Shown: positions 16,828 through 26,081 of the stretch, piece after piece
Layout of the letters: each line of letters begins with the position of its first letter
Position numbering within the stretch: the first letter of the stretch is position 1
Origin: Opitutaceae bacterium
GTDB taxonomy: Bacteria; Verrucomicrobiota; Verrucomicrobiia; Opitutales; Opitutaceae
NCBI GenBank assembly: GCA_947474995.1
Contig: CANJNJ010000042.1
Coordinates: 1 to 37,433, forward strand
Length of the DNA stretch: 37,433 nucleotides
Direction: 5' to 3'
Program-made: the position numbers and the translations under genes
The notes under the pieces: model-generated
What the model was told of the DNA's origin: nothing
What the model saw: the letters and a program-made list of their open reading frames with translations, nothing else
Database searches by the model: none

Positions 16828-17826
16828 TCATGGGCGTTTCTTGCCCGTGAGCAGGGCATTCGGGTTGCGCTCGAGAAAGTCCGCCAGCCGTTTGATGGCA
16901 TCCGCCGCCTCATTCAGGTGTTCGAGCGTTTCCACCATCTCGCCGCCCAAGCCCGCGTGCGTGTTGATGAAATTGCGGGCCACCGTGGCCGTGTCGTTGA
17001 AGGATTCGATGGTCTTCCGCGCATCGGAAAGCGTCGCCGTGAGCTCCTTGCCCGCGGGATCAATCTGCGCATCCAGTTTCGCGATCGTCTTCCGGAGATC
17101 GTCCGCCGCCGCGTTGAGATTGTCGAACGTGCGCTTGAAGTCCGGGCTCGCCACCAGTTCCTCGACGCGCGCACCGGTTCTTCGCCACTGGTCCGTCATG
17201 CCCTTCAGATCCACGCCCTCGAGCTGCTTCCGGGCATCAGCCATCAACCCGGTCAGGCCCTTCGAGACGCCGGCAAAGTCGATCTTGCGGAGGCTGCCCA
17301 GAATCTCGATCGCACTCGTCTGGAATTCCAGGATCGTCGACTGGACGGCGGGGATCACGGCATATTTTGGATCCGCCAGATTCGAGCTGGGGTATTCCTT
17401 CGGATCGAGGAAATCGAGTTCGACGAACAGCAGTCCCGTCGCCAGGCCCTGCGGCACGAGTTGCGCCCGCAAGCCGCGGCTCACCATTTTCTCCAACTCG
17501 GCGCGGTCCGACACGTTGACGAGCGCCCCGCGATTGTCGGTCATCACGTCCTTGCTGAATTCACAGACGACCACGACCATCGACTTCTTGTCGCGTTGCT
17601 CATCGTAGTGGATGTTCAACGCCGCGACCCGGCCCACCGGAACGCCGCGCAGCTTCACCGGCGAGCCGAGGCCCAGGCCGTTGACCGATTCATCGAAGAA
17701 CACGACGAAGCGCTGCGGTTTGGAAAAGAAATTGATCCCCCCAAAGGACAGCAGCGCCACAATCAAGAGCGCAAACGAGCCGATGACAAAGGCTCCGACG
17801 ATGGCTGGGCTGATCTTGGTTTTCAC
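16828..17826 (-). CDS. mlaD: MCE-domain lipid-transport protein (MlaD/PqiB family)
   Basis: Inner-membrane anchored, periplasmic protein of 332 residues that binds and passes lipids between membranes. It begins 'KTKISPAIVGAFVIG', leading into one membrane helix (residues 8-28). The MCE domain (about 38-120) carries the conserved 'VNGLGLGSPVKLRGVPVGRV'. A helical C-terminal region (about 190-310) rich in heptad-like 'NLNAAADDLRKTIAKLD' and 'IESFNDTATVARNFI' follows, probably forming the tube seen in longer MCE proteins. The GTG at 17826 is chosen because the family normally starts 'MKTK(I/V)SPA'; the frame extends upstream with unrelated sequence. It is the third gene of the operon. The symbol mlaD is by family, not proven orthology. 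Confidence 0.87.
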   Translation of the reverse strand: MKTKISPAIVGAFVIGSFALLIVALLSFGGINFFSKPQRFVVFFDESVNGLGLGSPVKLRGVPVGRVAALNIHYDEQRDKKSMVVVVCEFSKDVMTDNRGALVNVSDRAELEKMVSRGLRAQLVPQGLATGLLFVELDFLDPKEYPSSNLADPKYAVIPAVQSTILEFQTSAIEILGSLRKIDFAGVSKGLTGLMADARKQLEGVDLKGMTDQWRRTGARVEELVASPDFKRTFDNLNAAADDLRKTIAKLDAQIDPAGKELTATLSDARKTIESFNDTATVARNFINTHAGLGGEMVETLEHLNEAADAIKRLADFLERNPNALLTGKKRP

Positions 17827-17926
17827 AGGGTAACGTGGCTGGGCGCCGCCAGACTCGCGCAAGCGGGCCCGACTATCCAACTGAAATCTGTTCGACCCGC
17901 AAACGGAACCGGCGTTGCGCTCGCCT

Positions 17927-18715
17927 TCATGGCGTGGTGAGGAGGTCACCGCGGCGGAGAAATTCCGTCACCCGCGAATCCCGACTCTGCAGGGCCAGTT
18001 CGCGCGGCCGGCCCTCGGCGATGATGCCCTTGTGGACGCGGTCCAGCATGATCACACGGTCCGCAATGCTGAAAATCGACGCCAGTTCGTGCGAAACGAC
18101 GACGATGGTGGTGCCAAAGGTGTCGCGCACCTGCATGATGAGTTCGTCGAGCTTGCGCGACGTCACCGGGTCCAGCCCGGCGGAGGGTTCGTCAAAAAAC
18201 ACCACCGCGGGATCCAATGCGAGGGCGCGCGCCAAGCCGGCCCGCTTCCGCATGCCGCCGCTGATTTCCGACGGAAAATAATCTTCAAACCCGCCGAGCC
18301 CGACCTGCGCGAGCTTGAGCCCGGCGATCTCGTTGATCTCCCGCCGCGACAGCGCCGTGAACTCCTCCAACGGCAGCGCAATATTTTGCCGCAGGGTCAG
18401 CGAGGTCCACAGCGCCCCGCCCTGAAAGAGCACGCCGAAAGTCTGGAGCAGCGCCCGGCGCGCGGCCGAATCGGGGGCCCCAAAGGGCACGCCGAAAAAC
18501 TTGACCGAGCCGCCCACCGGATGGTGCAGGCCCACGAGATTGCGCAGCAGCGTGCTCTTGCCGCAGCCGGAACCGCCGATGACGAAAAATATCTCCCCCC
18601 GGCTCACCTGGAACGTCACGTCCTTCAAAACGACGGAACTCTCGTAGGCGCAGGAAAGGTTTTCCACCTCGATGACGGGTGCGTCTGGCGCGGCGGCGGA
18701 TGGGAGCGGGGCCAT
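17927..18715 (-). CDS. mlaF: Lipid-transport ABC ATPase (MlaF-like)
   Basis: Cytoplasmic ATPase of 262 residues that powers the MCE lipid transporter. Walker A is GGSGCGKST (47-55), the Q-loop 'VLFQGGALWTSLT' is near 95-107 (the 'ALW(T/D)SLT' form is typical of MlaF), the signature is ISGGM (151-155), Walker B is VVFFDEP (171-177) with 'SAGLDPVTS' after it, and the switch His is in 'VVVSHE'. All are intact. The ATG at 18715 starts five bases after the mlaE stop, so the two genes are surely co-transcribed. Confidence 0.93.
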   Translation of the reverse strand: MAPLPSAAAPDAPVIEVENLSCAYESSVVLKDVTFQVSRGEIFFVIGGSGCGKSTLLRNLVGLHHPVGGSVKFFGVPFGAPDSAARRALLQTFGVLFQGGALWTSLTLRQNIALPLEEFTALSRREINEIAGLKLAQVGLGGFEDYFPSEISGGMRKRAGLARALALDPAVVFFDEPSAGLDPVTSRKLDELIMQVRDTFGTTIVVVSHELASIFSIADRVIMLDRVHKGIIAEGRPRELALQSRDSRVTEFLRRGDLLTTP

Positions 18716-18720
18716 GGCGT

Positions 18721-19848
18721 TTACCAACCGAGAATGTTGAAAAGCACCGCGTAGATCGCGTCGGCGATGACCAGCAGGAGCAGCGCCGTCACGACCGCCG
18801 AGGTCGCCGCGCGCCCCACCCCGGCGGCGCTGCGTTCCGCCTGCAGGCCGCGGAGACAGCCGGAGAGCCCGATAATCAGTCCGAACGTGGTCGCCTTGAT
18901 CACCCCCACCCAGAGGTCCGACAAATCCACGATGGTCAGCATCTCCGTCCAATAGGCGGCCGGTGGGATTCTCAGCAGACCCAGCGCCACGGCCATGCCG
19001 CCCAGGATGCCGAGCGCGTCGGCATAGAGGGTCAGCAACGGCATCATGATCCCGAGGGCGACAATCCGGGGAAAAACCAGGAACTGCACCGTGGGAATAC
19101 CGAGGGACTCGAGCGCATCGATTTCCTCGTTCGCCTTCATGTTGCCGATCGTGGCCGCAAAGGCCGCGCCCGTGCGCCCGGCGATCACGACCGCCGTCAT
19201 GACCGCGCCCATTTCGCGCACCATCGAGAGTCCGATGAGATCGGCGATGTAGATGTCGCCGCCGTATTGGCGGAGGACAATCGCGCCGGTGTACGCGAGC
19301 GTCACCCCCACGAGAAAACTGATCAGGCTGACGATCGGCAACGCCATCGCGCCGCACTGCTGCATCTCGTGCACGCAATCCCGCCAGCGAAACTTTTGCG
19401 GCCGCCGGATCAGCCGCACCGCGCCCAGCACACATTCGCCGACAAACCGCGAATACGCCCGCGCCTTGACGACCGTGTCGAGCGACGCGTTGCCGACCGC
19501 GGTCAAAAAACTTTCCGAACGGTCGAAGGGCACGCTCGTCTCGTGTGCCACCGCGAGCTGCGACAGCAGCGTGCGGATCTTTTCCGGCAGCGCATCGACA
19601 TCGCAATACGCGCCCGTCACGCGGCACCATTCCTGCACCTCGAAAAGAAACAGGAGCAGCGACGTATCCCATCGCTCGACGCGCTCCGCCTTCAACCTGA
19701 CCCGGCCCGGTTGGGCGGCCCCGAGCACCTGTCGCCACGCCGGTCGCTCCGCCGTGATTTGCCACGCTCCGGTCAGGGTCACCTCCAGCGCATCGCCCGC
19801 CATTTGGGCGATCGCCTGGGCGCTGGCAGTTTCCGACGTGGCGGGCAT
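18721..19848 (-). CDS. mlaE: Lipid-transport ABC permease with N-terminal STAS-like domain (MlaE)
   Basis: Inner-membrane permease of 375 residues. The first about 110 residues form a STAS-like domain ('LEVTLTGAWQITAERP', 'RVERWDTSLLLFLFEVQ'), which in Proteobacteria is a separate protein, MlaB. The rest is MlaE with several membrane helices and the conserved 'REMGAVMTAVVIAGRTGAAFAA' and 'EEIDALESLGIPTVQFLVFPRI' motifs. The fused form explains the lack of a separate mlaB in this operon. The start ATG at 19848 fits the domain; longer open sequence upstream overlaps the neighbouring gene and is not family-like. First gene of mlaE-mlaF-mlaD-lipoprotein, divergent from the HAD gene. Confidence 0.92.
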   Translation of the reverse strand: MPATSETASAQAIAQMAGDALEVTLTGAWQITAERPAWRQVLGAAQPGRVRLKAERVERWDTSLLLFLFEVQEWCRVTGAYCDVDALPEKIRTLLSQLAVAHETSVPFDRSESFLTAVGNASLDTVVKARAYSRFVGECVLGAVRLIRRPQKFRWRDCVHEMQQCGAMALPIVSLISFLVGVTLAYTGAIVLRQYGGDIYIADLIGLSMVREMGAVMTAVVIAGRTGAAFAATIGNMKANEEIDALESLGIPTVQFLVFPRIVALGIMMPLLTLYADALGILGGMAVALGLLRIPPAAYWTEMLTIVDLSDLWVGVIKATTFGLIIGLSGCLRGLQAERSAAGVGRAATSAVVTALLLLVIADAIYAVLFNILGW

Positions 19849-19971
19849 CGCCTTATCTTCATCCGCCGGGCCGTAAGTCGCCAAATCAATTCTCAGGGAA
19901 ACGCGGGACGTGTTTCCGTCGCGCTCCGCGCTTGCGCCCGGCCGTCCCGCCCCGCGGAATGGGCCTTCCGC

Positions 19972-20610
19972 ATGGCCCGGTTCCAAACCATCCTCATCGA
20001 CCTCGACGGCACGCTCGTCGACGCCTTCACCACGATTCACCGCAGCTATTGCCACGTGTTGCCGCAACTGGGCCGGCCGGCCCCCACCGCGGCCGCGGTC
20101 CGGCGAGCGGTCGGCGGCGGACTCGAAAACGCCATGGGGCATTTTCTACCCCAACCGCTCATCGCCGAGGCCGTGAAGCTGCATCTCGGGTACTCCGATA
20201 CCATCCTGCTCGAGGACGTGACGCTGATGCCCGGCGGCATGGAGCTGCTGCGGGCCCAACACACCGCCGGGGTCGCCCTCGCCGTCTTCACCAACAAGCG
20301 CGGCGAGCACGCGCGCCGGGTCTGTGCGCACCTCGGGGTGACGCCCTTCCTGCGTGGCATTTACGGAGCCAAGGACACCCCGTGGCTGAAACCGGAGCCT
20401 GAATTCGCCGCCCACGTGCTGCTCCAGGTCGGCGCGACGGCGGCCACGACCATGCTGATCGGAGACTCGCCGTTCGACGTGCAGGCGGCGCACAACGGCG
20501 GCTTCGTCTGCTGGGCCGTGACCACCGGCACGCACCGCGAGGAGGAACTGCACGCGGCGAAGGCCGAGGCCGTTTTCCCCAACTTGTTCGCGTTGCAGGC
20601 GGCGCTGTAA
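19972..20610 (+). CDS. HAD family hydrolase (phosphoglycolate phosphatase-like)
   Basis: Soluble phosphatase of 212 residues with all HAD motifs. Motif I is D10-x-D12 in 'LIDLDGTLVD', motif II the Thr of 'VFTNKRGEHAR', motif III the Lys of 'KDTPWLKPEPEF', and motif IV 'GDSPFDVQAA'. The helical cap between residues 20 and 85 puts it in the Gph/PGP-like subgroup, where phosphoglycolate, sugar phosphates or nucleotides may be the substrate. The ATG at 19972 starts three codons before the first strand. It is divergent from mlaE with 123 bases between, and followed by a REP. The substrate cannot be read from the sequence. Confidence 0.9.
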   Translation: MARFQTILIDLDGTLVDAFTTIHRSYCHVLPQLGRPAPTAAAVRRAVGGGLENAMGHFLPQPLIAEAVKLHLGYSDTILLEDVTLMPGGMELLRAQHTAGVALAVFTNKRGEHARRVCAHLGVTPFLRGIYGAKDTPWLKPEPEFAAHVLLQVGATAATTMLIGDSPFDVQAAHNGGFVCWAVTTGTHREEELHAAKAEAVFPNLFALQAAL

Positions 20611-20641
20611 GCCTCGCCGCCTCGGGCGAAGCGTCGTGTTT

Positions 20642-20702
20642 GTAGTCCCGCCTTTAGGCGGAGGGATTGGCTGACTCGGATTCCGCCTTAAGGCGGAACG
20701 AC
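20642..20702. repeat. REP-like palindrome, family A copy 3
   Basis: GTAGTCCCGCCTTTAGGCGG and its inverted partner ending in CGAC, the same 61-base architecture as at 2339, 3553 and 26521. It lies between the HAD and symporter genes, the remainder of this 197-base gap being featureless. Confidence 0.87.
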
Positions 20703-20807
20703 AAACACGCGAGTTCCTCTTCGAACCACAAAAAACCTTCCCCTCCCCCAGCGAGCGCGCCACGTTCGCCCCACCCTGATCTCGCGCCTGCGTGCCGGAA
20801 CCCCGCC

Positions 20808-22697
20808 ATGACCCTCCAACCCCTCGACTGGGCCATCGTTCTCTTCACGCTATTGATCTGCTTTGTACCGGCCCTGTTCTTCGGGCGGCGCGCCGGCCAG
20901 AACACCTCGGAATTTTTCGCCTCCGGCCGCGCGGTACCGTGGTGGCTTGCGGGGCTCTCGATGGTGGCCACGACGTTCAGTAGCGACACGCCAAACTGGG
21001 TGACCCAGCAGGTCCGCCAATACGGCGTCGCCGGCAACTGGCAGTGGTGGGCCTTCGTGCTCACCGGCGTGTCCACGGTGTTTTTCTTCGCCCGGCTCTG
21101 GCGCCGCTCCGGGGTCATGACCGACCTCGAATTCTACGAGCTGCGTTATTCGGGCCGGGCCGCCTCGGTGGTACGCGGTTTTCGTGCCGTCTACCTTGGC
21201 CTGTTTTTCAACTGCTTCATCATGGCGATGGTCACGCTCGCCGCCTGCAAGATCGCCAACATCCTCTTTGGCCTGCCGCCGTGGCAGACGATTCTGATTT
21301 GCGGCGTACTCAACGTGGTCTTCGCCGCGCACGCGGGTCTCTGGGGCGTGCTCGTGATCGATATGGTGCAGTTCTTCATCAAAATGACGGCCGTCATCGC
21401 CGCCGCCTATTTTTCGCTGAAGGAAGTCGCGCGCCACACCGGGGTCGGTGAGTCCGCCTTCGCCGGCCTGCAGCAATTGGTCAACGTGCTCGGCGTCCAG
21501 CAGGTGAACTATCAGCCCGGTGCGCAGCCCGTGCTTTCACCGATCGACGGCCACGGCCAGCCGCTGCTCGATCTCCTGCCGAATTTCTCGATGGGCGAAC
21601 TCGCCCTGATGATCTTCATCATGCCGCTCGCCGTCGGCTGGTGGGCGAACTGGTATCCCGGCTCCGAGCCCGGTGGCGGCAGCTACATCGCGCAACGCAT
21701 GCTCGCTTCGAAATCCGAGAAGGACTCCCTCGGCGGCACGCTCTTCTTCAATCTCGCCCATTACGTCCTCCGCCCCTGGCCGTGGATCCTCACCGCCCTC
21801 TGCTCGATCATCATTTTTCCTGAGTTGAAGGACATCCAGGCCGCGTTTCCGGCCGCCGATCCGACGTTGATCGGTCACGACAGCGCCTTCCCCGCGATGC
21901 TAAAATTCCTCCCCGTGGGTTTCGTCGGCCTGATGGTCGGCGGGCTCATCGCCGCCAACTCGTCGACGATCCTGACCCACCTCAACTGGGGCTCCTCTTA
22001 CTTGGTCCACGATTTTTATCGCCGCTTCTTCGCGCCGGACGCGGACGAAAAGCACTACGTCCAAGTCGGCCGTGTCTGCACCGTGGGCCTCTACCTCGGG
22101 GCCGCCCTGCTCAGCCGGACGTTGGATTCAGCGCAGGACGCGTTCGAAATTCTCATCTCGATCGGTGCGGGCACAGGGTTGCTCTACCTCCTGCGCTGGT
22201 TCTGGTGGCGCATCAGCGCGTGGTGCGAAGTCGTCGCGATGGTGAGTTCGTTCGCCGTGACGGTGGTCTTCTTCGTGCTGAAAAAGACCGGGCATCCGCA
22301 GCCGTTCGCCCATACGGTGCTCTATTCCGTCGCCTTCACCACGATCAGCTGGCTCATCACGGCCTTCGTGGGCTCGCCGACGAGCCGCGATCGCCTGATC
22401 GCGTTCTACCGCCAAGTCCATCCGACCGGACCCGGCTGGACGGCGATTCGCACCGCGGCCGGCGTGACCAAAGCCGAAGCGGCCCGGCACGGTGATCATA
22501 TGGGCAAGGCAACGGTGGGCTGGATCTCCGGCTGCCTCACGATCTGGTCCTCGCTCTTTGCCATCGGCAATTTTCTCTACGGCCGCACGACGACCGCGCT
22601 GCTGCTCGTCGCCGTCTTCGTCGGCAGCGGCGCGGTCCTCCTCCGCGTCATCAACACGCTCTGGGCCGTCCCGCGCCCCCAGCCGGAGCCATCCTGA
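20808..22697 (+). CDS. Sodium:solute symporter (SSS family)
   Basis: Integral membrane transporter of 629 residues with about 13-15 hydrophobic segments, probably driven by sodium. The start 'LDWAIVLFTLLICFVPALFFGRRA' is the usual first helix; 'SEFFASGRAVPWWLAGLSMVATTFSSDTP' (about 25-53) is the SSS signature region. Later 'GGLIAANSSTILTHLNWGSSYLVHDFYRRF' resembles the sodium-site helix. ATG 20808 is chosen; open sequence upstream is encoded by the REP. The substrate could be a sugar, an acid or an amino acid; there is no partner gene to decide. It is slightly longer than usual because of extra C-terminal helices. Confidence 0.9.
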   Translation: MTLQPLDWAIVLFTLLICFVPALFFGRRAGQNTSEFFASGRAVPWWLAGLSMVATTFSSDTPNWVTQQVRQYGVAGNWQWWAFVLTGVSTVFFFARLWRRSGVMTDLEFYELRYSGRAASVVRGFRAVYLGLFFNCFIMAMVTLAACKIANILFGLPPWQTILICGVLNVVFAAHAGLWGVLVIDMVQFFIKMTAVIAAAYFSLKEVARHTGVGESAFAGLQQLVNVLGVQQVNYQPGAQPVLSPIDGHGQPLLDLLPNFSMGELALMIFIMPLAVGWWANWYPGSEPGGGSYIAQRMLASKSEKDSLGGTLFFNLAHYVLRPWPWILTALCSIIIFPELKDIQAAFPAADPTLIGHDSAFPAMLKFLPVGFVGLMVGGLIAANSSTILTHLNWGSSYLVHDFYRRFFAPDADEKHYVQVGRVCTVGLYLGAALLSRTLDSAQDAFEILISIGAGTGLLYLLRWFWWRISAWCEVVAMVSSFAVTVVFFVLKKTGHPQPFAHTVLYSVAFTTISWLITAFVGSPTSRDRLIAFYRQVHPTGPGWTAIRTAAGVTKAEAARHGDHMGKATVGWISGCLTIWSSLFAIGNFLYGRTTTALLLVAVFVGSGAVLLRVINTLWAVPRPQPEPS

Positions 22698-22890
22698 TGG
22701 TTACAAAGAGGCATCGCGCAGCGGAGCCGCAACCAAGCGCAAGTCGCCAGATTTCATTCACCGGAGGCCAACCCAAGATCGATCCGCGATCAATCCCTCC
22801 GCCTGGCCGCGGCTGCACTCCTGTGTAAATGGATTGGGGGTTGGTGGCGGCTCGGCCGCGTTGTGGCTTTTTGTCGCTACTCTCCGAGCC

Positions 22891-23388
22891 TTACGGCGCG
22901 TCGTCCGGCCGCTGCTGCGCCTTGTTCACTTCCATGTGCAGCGCACGCAGCGAAACCCAAATATCCCGCAAAAAAGCCAGCAGCGCCGAGATCAGCGCCA
23001 GGATGCCGGCGACGAAGATCACGACCAGCTCCAGCCCAAATTCGCGTTGCAGTACCGCCTGAACGAAGATCGCCAGTACCAGGAGACACGCGAGCAGCAT
23101 GCTGAGCCCGGCAAACGTCACCGACAGCCGCAGGAGCCGGGCACGATACCAAAGGATTTCCAGCTGACCTTCCAAGTGCGCCCGATCTCCCGTCACGTCC
23201 GTGGCCGGCCCTCCCGCCTGTCCCAGCAGCTGGCGCACCTGCCCGGCAAGACCGCGCGTCCGGTCCACCACGCGACCCAGCCGGTTGGTCAGCGTCAGCA
23301 TCAGCGCCCCCACCCCCGACAACAGGATCACCGGCGTAATCGCGAGTTGGATGAGCGGAAGAAACTGGCCGGATGGTTCGGACGCCAC
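22891..23388 (-). CDS. DUF2721 family membrane protein
   Basis: Small inner-membrane protein of about 165 residues. The N-terminus 'IQLAITPVILLSGVGALMLTLTNRLGRVVDRTR' is the DUF2721 signature. Two more hydrophobic segments lie near residues 90-115 and 120-145, with a charged loop between ('HLEGQLEILWYRARLLRLS'). Function unknown in the family. GTG at 23388 is preferred, since the first helix usually begins within about ten residues; a GTG at 23427 is an alternative. It is divergent from recD2, the two starts about 80 bases apart. The 193-base gap on its 3' side (22698-22890) holds nothing recognisable. Confidence 0.82.
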   Translation of the reverse strand: MASEPSGQFLPLIQLAITPVILLSGVGALMLTLTNRLGRVVDRTRGLAGQVRQLLGQAGGPATDVTGDRAHLEGQLEILWYRARLLRLSVTFAGLSMLLACLLVLAIFVQAVLQREFGLELVVIFVAGILALISALLAFLRDIWVSLRALHMEVNKAQQRPDDAP

Positions 23389-23471
23389 GGCGGGAGAGTG
23401 GCGGCGAACGGTCCCGGGGTGCAACACCGGTTTGCATCGGCTACAAAACGTGTCTCACCTCGGCGACACTC

Positions 23472-25850
23472 GTGCGTCCTCCTGCTGCCAGTTCCGCTCC
23501 CGCCACGCTCACCGGCGTCGTCGAGCGCATCATTTTTCTCAACGAGGAGAACCACTACACGATCGCCGAGTTTCGGCCGGACGCCGCCGCGGCCAAGTCC
23601 GAGGCCAAGACTCGCCCCGAACCGGTCACCATCGTCGGCCCGCTGCCCGGCGTCGAATGCGGCGAGACCCTCCACCTCACCGGCGAATGGACCCAGCACT
23701 CGCAGCACGGCGCGCAGTTCAAGATTGCCGCCTTCAAGAGCGAGCTCCCGTCGAGCGTCTACGGCATCCGCAAATACCTCGGCAGCGGCCTCGTGCCCGG
23801 CATCGGCAAGGTTTATGCGAACAAGATTGTCAACGCCTTCGGCACCGAGACGTTTCGGATCCTGAGCGAGGAGTCGGCCCGGCTGCGCGATGTCGACGGC
23901 ATCGGCAAGAAACGCGCGACCGCGATCAAGCAGGCATGGGACGAAAAGCGCACGGAGCGCGAGCTCTACATTTTTCTCCAGACTTACGGCGTTACCCCCG
24001 GCCAGTGCGTCAAGCTCGTCCAGCATTTCGGCCCCGAGGCCAAGCACATCCTCATCACCCAGCCCTACAAGGCCGCGCGCGAAATCGACGGCATCGGCTT
24101 CAAGACCGCCGATCGCATCGCCATCAATCTCGGCTTCGCCAACGACGCCGCGCCGCGGCTCGACGCCGGGCTCATCTACGCGCTCGAGACGCTGCAGGAG
24201 GACGGCCACACCGCGTTTCCGCACGAGGATTTGGTCGCGCACACCGCGAACCTCCTTGAGACCGACTCGAAGCTCGTCGAAGCCCGCATCGCGGCGCTGA
24301 TCGAGTCGAAGACCATCGTAACGCATCCGGCGGGAGCGCGCCCACCCCCGGTCGCAGCGACCACGGCGACCGGGGGCGACCGCGCGGCCAAGAACGACCT
24401 CATTCAGCTCCCCCACAACGATCGCTTCGAACAGAAGATCGCCGCCGCCGTCACTCGGCTCGCCCGCGTGGCCAGCGCGCTGCCGCCCATCAAGGTCGAC
24501 GCCGCGGTGAAATGGGCCGAGGACAAGGCCGGTTTCGAGTTTCATGAGCTGCAACGCACCGCCGTCCGGAACGCACTCTCCCACAAGTTCACCATTCTTA
24601 CGGGCGGCCCCGGCACCGGAAAAACAACGATTCTCCGTGCGCTGGTCGAAATTCTGAAGGCCAAGAAAGTTCGCGTGCATCTCGCCGCGCCGACGGGCCG
24701 CGCCGCCCAGCGGCTCGCCGAGACCACCGGCGGCTTCGCCTCGACGATTCACCGGCTGCTCAAATACGACGCAGCCAAGGGCGGCTTCACCGCCAACGAA
24801 AATTCTCCGCTCGCGACCGATTTCCTGATCGTTGACGAGGCCTCGATGCTCGACACCCGGCTCGCCTCCGCACTTTTCCAAGCGGTTCCTTCCCGGGCCC
24901 ACCTGCTGCTCGTCGGCGACACCGACCAACTCCCCAGCGTCGGCGCCGGCAACGTCCTCAAAGACCTCATCGCCGCCAGCACCCTTACCCTTTCTCCCTT
25001 ACCCCTTAAACCCGCGCCGCACGGCGTGGCCGTCCCCGTGACACGCCTGAGCGTCATCTATCGCCAGAAGGATCAGAGCGGCATTGTCACGACGGCCCAC
25101 GCGATCAACTCCGGCGATGCCTCGCTGCCGCCCGCCGTCCCCGAGGTCGCCAACGCGCAGCCGTGGAATGATCTCACCTTCGTCATCGCGACGGACGCCG
25201 ACGACTGCCAGCGCAAGATCATCCAGCTCTGCACGGAATTTATTCCGCAGCATTGGAAGTGGTTTCATCCCGTCGACGACGTGCAGGTGCTCGCGCCGAT
25301 GCACAAAGGCATCGCGGGCGTGGGCAATCTCAACGTGCAACTCCAAGGCGCATTGAACTCCGTGCCCGAAGGCGGCCGGCCTGCCCACCGCCGGCCCGGC
25401 GAAGACGGGTCCACCATCCGGACCATCGCCGGGGAATTCCGACCGGGCGACAAAATCATCCAGCTCCGGAACAACTACGACAAGAACCTCTTCAACGGCG
25501 ACATCGGCACCATCGTCTCCGTCGACCCTTCGGCCGGCACGCTCGACGCCGAGTTCGACGGCGATCGGCACGCGTTCACTCGCGGTGAATTCGGCGACCT
25601 CGCGCTCGCCTACGCCATCAGCATCCACAAGTCGCAGGGGAGCGAATATCCCGTGGTAATCGTGCCGCTGCTCAAGGCGCATTTCATGATGCTGCAGCGC
25701 AACCTGCTCTACACCGCGATCACCCGCGGAAAGAAGAAAGTCTTTCTCGTCGGCGAACCGGCCGCGTATGCGATGGCGGTGCGCAACAGCGAGTCGAAGC
25801 TGCGCTGCACGCACCTGCGGGAGAAGATCGGCGGAACGGCCACCCGTTGA
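23472..25850 (+). CDS. recD2: RecD-like ATP-dependent DNA helicase RecD2
   Basis: SF1 5'-3' DNA helicase of about 792 residues, used in DNA repair outside RecBCD. The N-terminal OB-like part 'LTGVVERIIFLNEENHYTIAEF' is followed by helix-hairpin-helix segments ('LVPGIGKVYANKIV', 'VDGIGKKRATAIKQAW', 'IDGIGFKTADRIA'), which are typical of RecD2. The motor has Walker A GGPGTGKTT near 378, 'DFLIVDEASMLD' near 450, 'GDTDQLPSVGAG', and the C-terminal 'HKSQGSEYPVV' near 718 and 'LLYTAITRGKK'. An unusual insertion of about 17 residues (503-519) between 'LKDLIAAS' and 'VPVTRLS' comes from a seven-base tandem repeat. No ATG fits, so a GTG at 23472 is proposed; an ATG at 23373 would overlap the divergent gene. 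Confidence 0.9.
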   Translation: MRPPAASSAPATLTGVVERIIFLNEENHYTIAEFRPDAAAAKSEAKTRPEPVTIVGPLPGVECGETLHLTGEWTQHSQHGAQFKIAAFKSELPSSVYGIRKYLGSGLVPGIGKVYANKIVNAFGTETFRILSEESARLRDVDGIGKKRATAIKQAWDEKRTERELYIFLQTYGVTPGQCVKLVQHFGPEAKHILITQPYKAAREIDGIGFKTADRIAINLGFANDAAPRLDAGLIYALETLQEDGHTAFPHEDLVAHTANLLETDSKLVEARIAALIESKTIVTHPAGARPPPVAATTATGGDRAAKNDLIQLPHNDRFEQKIAAAVTRLARVASALPPIKVDAAVKWAEDKAGFEFHELQRTAVRNALSHKFTILTGGPGTGKTTILRALVEILKAKKVRVHLAAPTGRAAQRLAETTGGFASTIHRLLKYDAAKGGFTANENSPLATDFLIVDEASMLDTRLASALFQAVPSRAHLLLVGDTDQLPSVGAGNVLKDLIAASTLTLSPLPLKPAPHGVAVPVTRLSVIYRQKDQSGIVTTAHAINSGDASLPPAVPEVANAQPWNDLTFVIATDADDCQRKIIQLCTEFIPQHWKWFHPVDDVQVLAPMHKGIAGVGNLNVQLQGALNSVPEGGRPAHRRPGEDGSTIRTIAGEFRPGDKIIQLRNNYDKNLFNGDIGTIVSVDPSAGTLDAEFDGDRHAFTRGEFGDLALAYAISIHKSQGSEYPVVIVPLLKAHFMMLQRNLLYTAITRGKKKVFLVGEPAAYAMAVRNSESKLRCTHLREKIGGTATR
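24982..25009. repeat. Seven-base tandem repeat inside recD2 (4 units)
   Basis: CCCTTAC, CCTTTCT, CCCTTAC, CCCTTAA: four consecutive seven-base units. They are in frame and encode a Leu/Pro-rich extra loop that most RecD2 proteins lack. The composition differs from the surrounding coding DNA. Confidence 0.75.
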
Positions 25851-25876
25851 GAAAAAATTGTCGCGGCACCGTCCCG

Positions 25877-25931
25877 GGTGGGCCGTGCACTCCGTGCGCG
25901 GCCTGACCGTGCGCGGAGCGCCCGGTCCACC
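25877..25931. repeat. REP-like palindrome, family C
   Basis: GGTGGGCCGTGCACTCCGTG and, after a short spacer, its inverted relative GCGGAGCGCCCGGTCCACC. The same stems recur in the tandem block at 27488-27676 and as a half-copy at 15971. It lies in the 231-base gap between recD2 and the cupin gene, otherwise empty. Confidence 0.75.
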
Positions 25932-26081
25932 TTTCACCTCCCTCCCGTTACTGCCGGATCCCGCCCGGCGATCTTGGATCGACATGAATTCACTCCCCTG
26001 TTCGCTTACCGCCCACGCCCGTGCCGGCGACCCAAGTGGATCGAGGCGCGCGTGTTCCTCCTTCAACCCCCTGATCCGAAA

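Noticed and set aside
18679-19971. N-terminal extension of the HAD protein by about 430 residues
   Set aside because: The extension is antisense to mlaE and mlaF. The HAD fold begins at the ATG at 19972, so the longer frame is chance.
23328-24929. A 533-codon minus-strand frame
   Set aside because: Antisense to recD2, with no recognisable domain.
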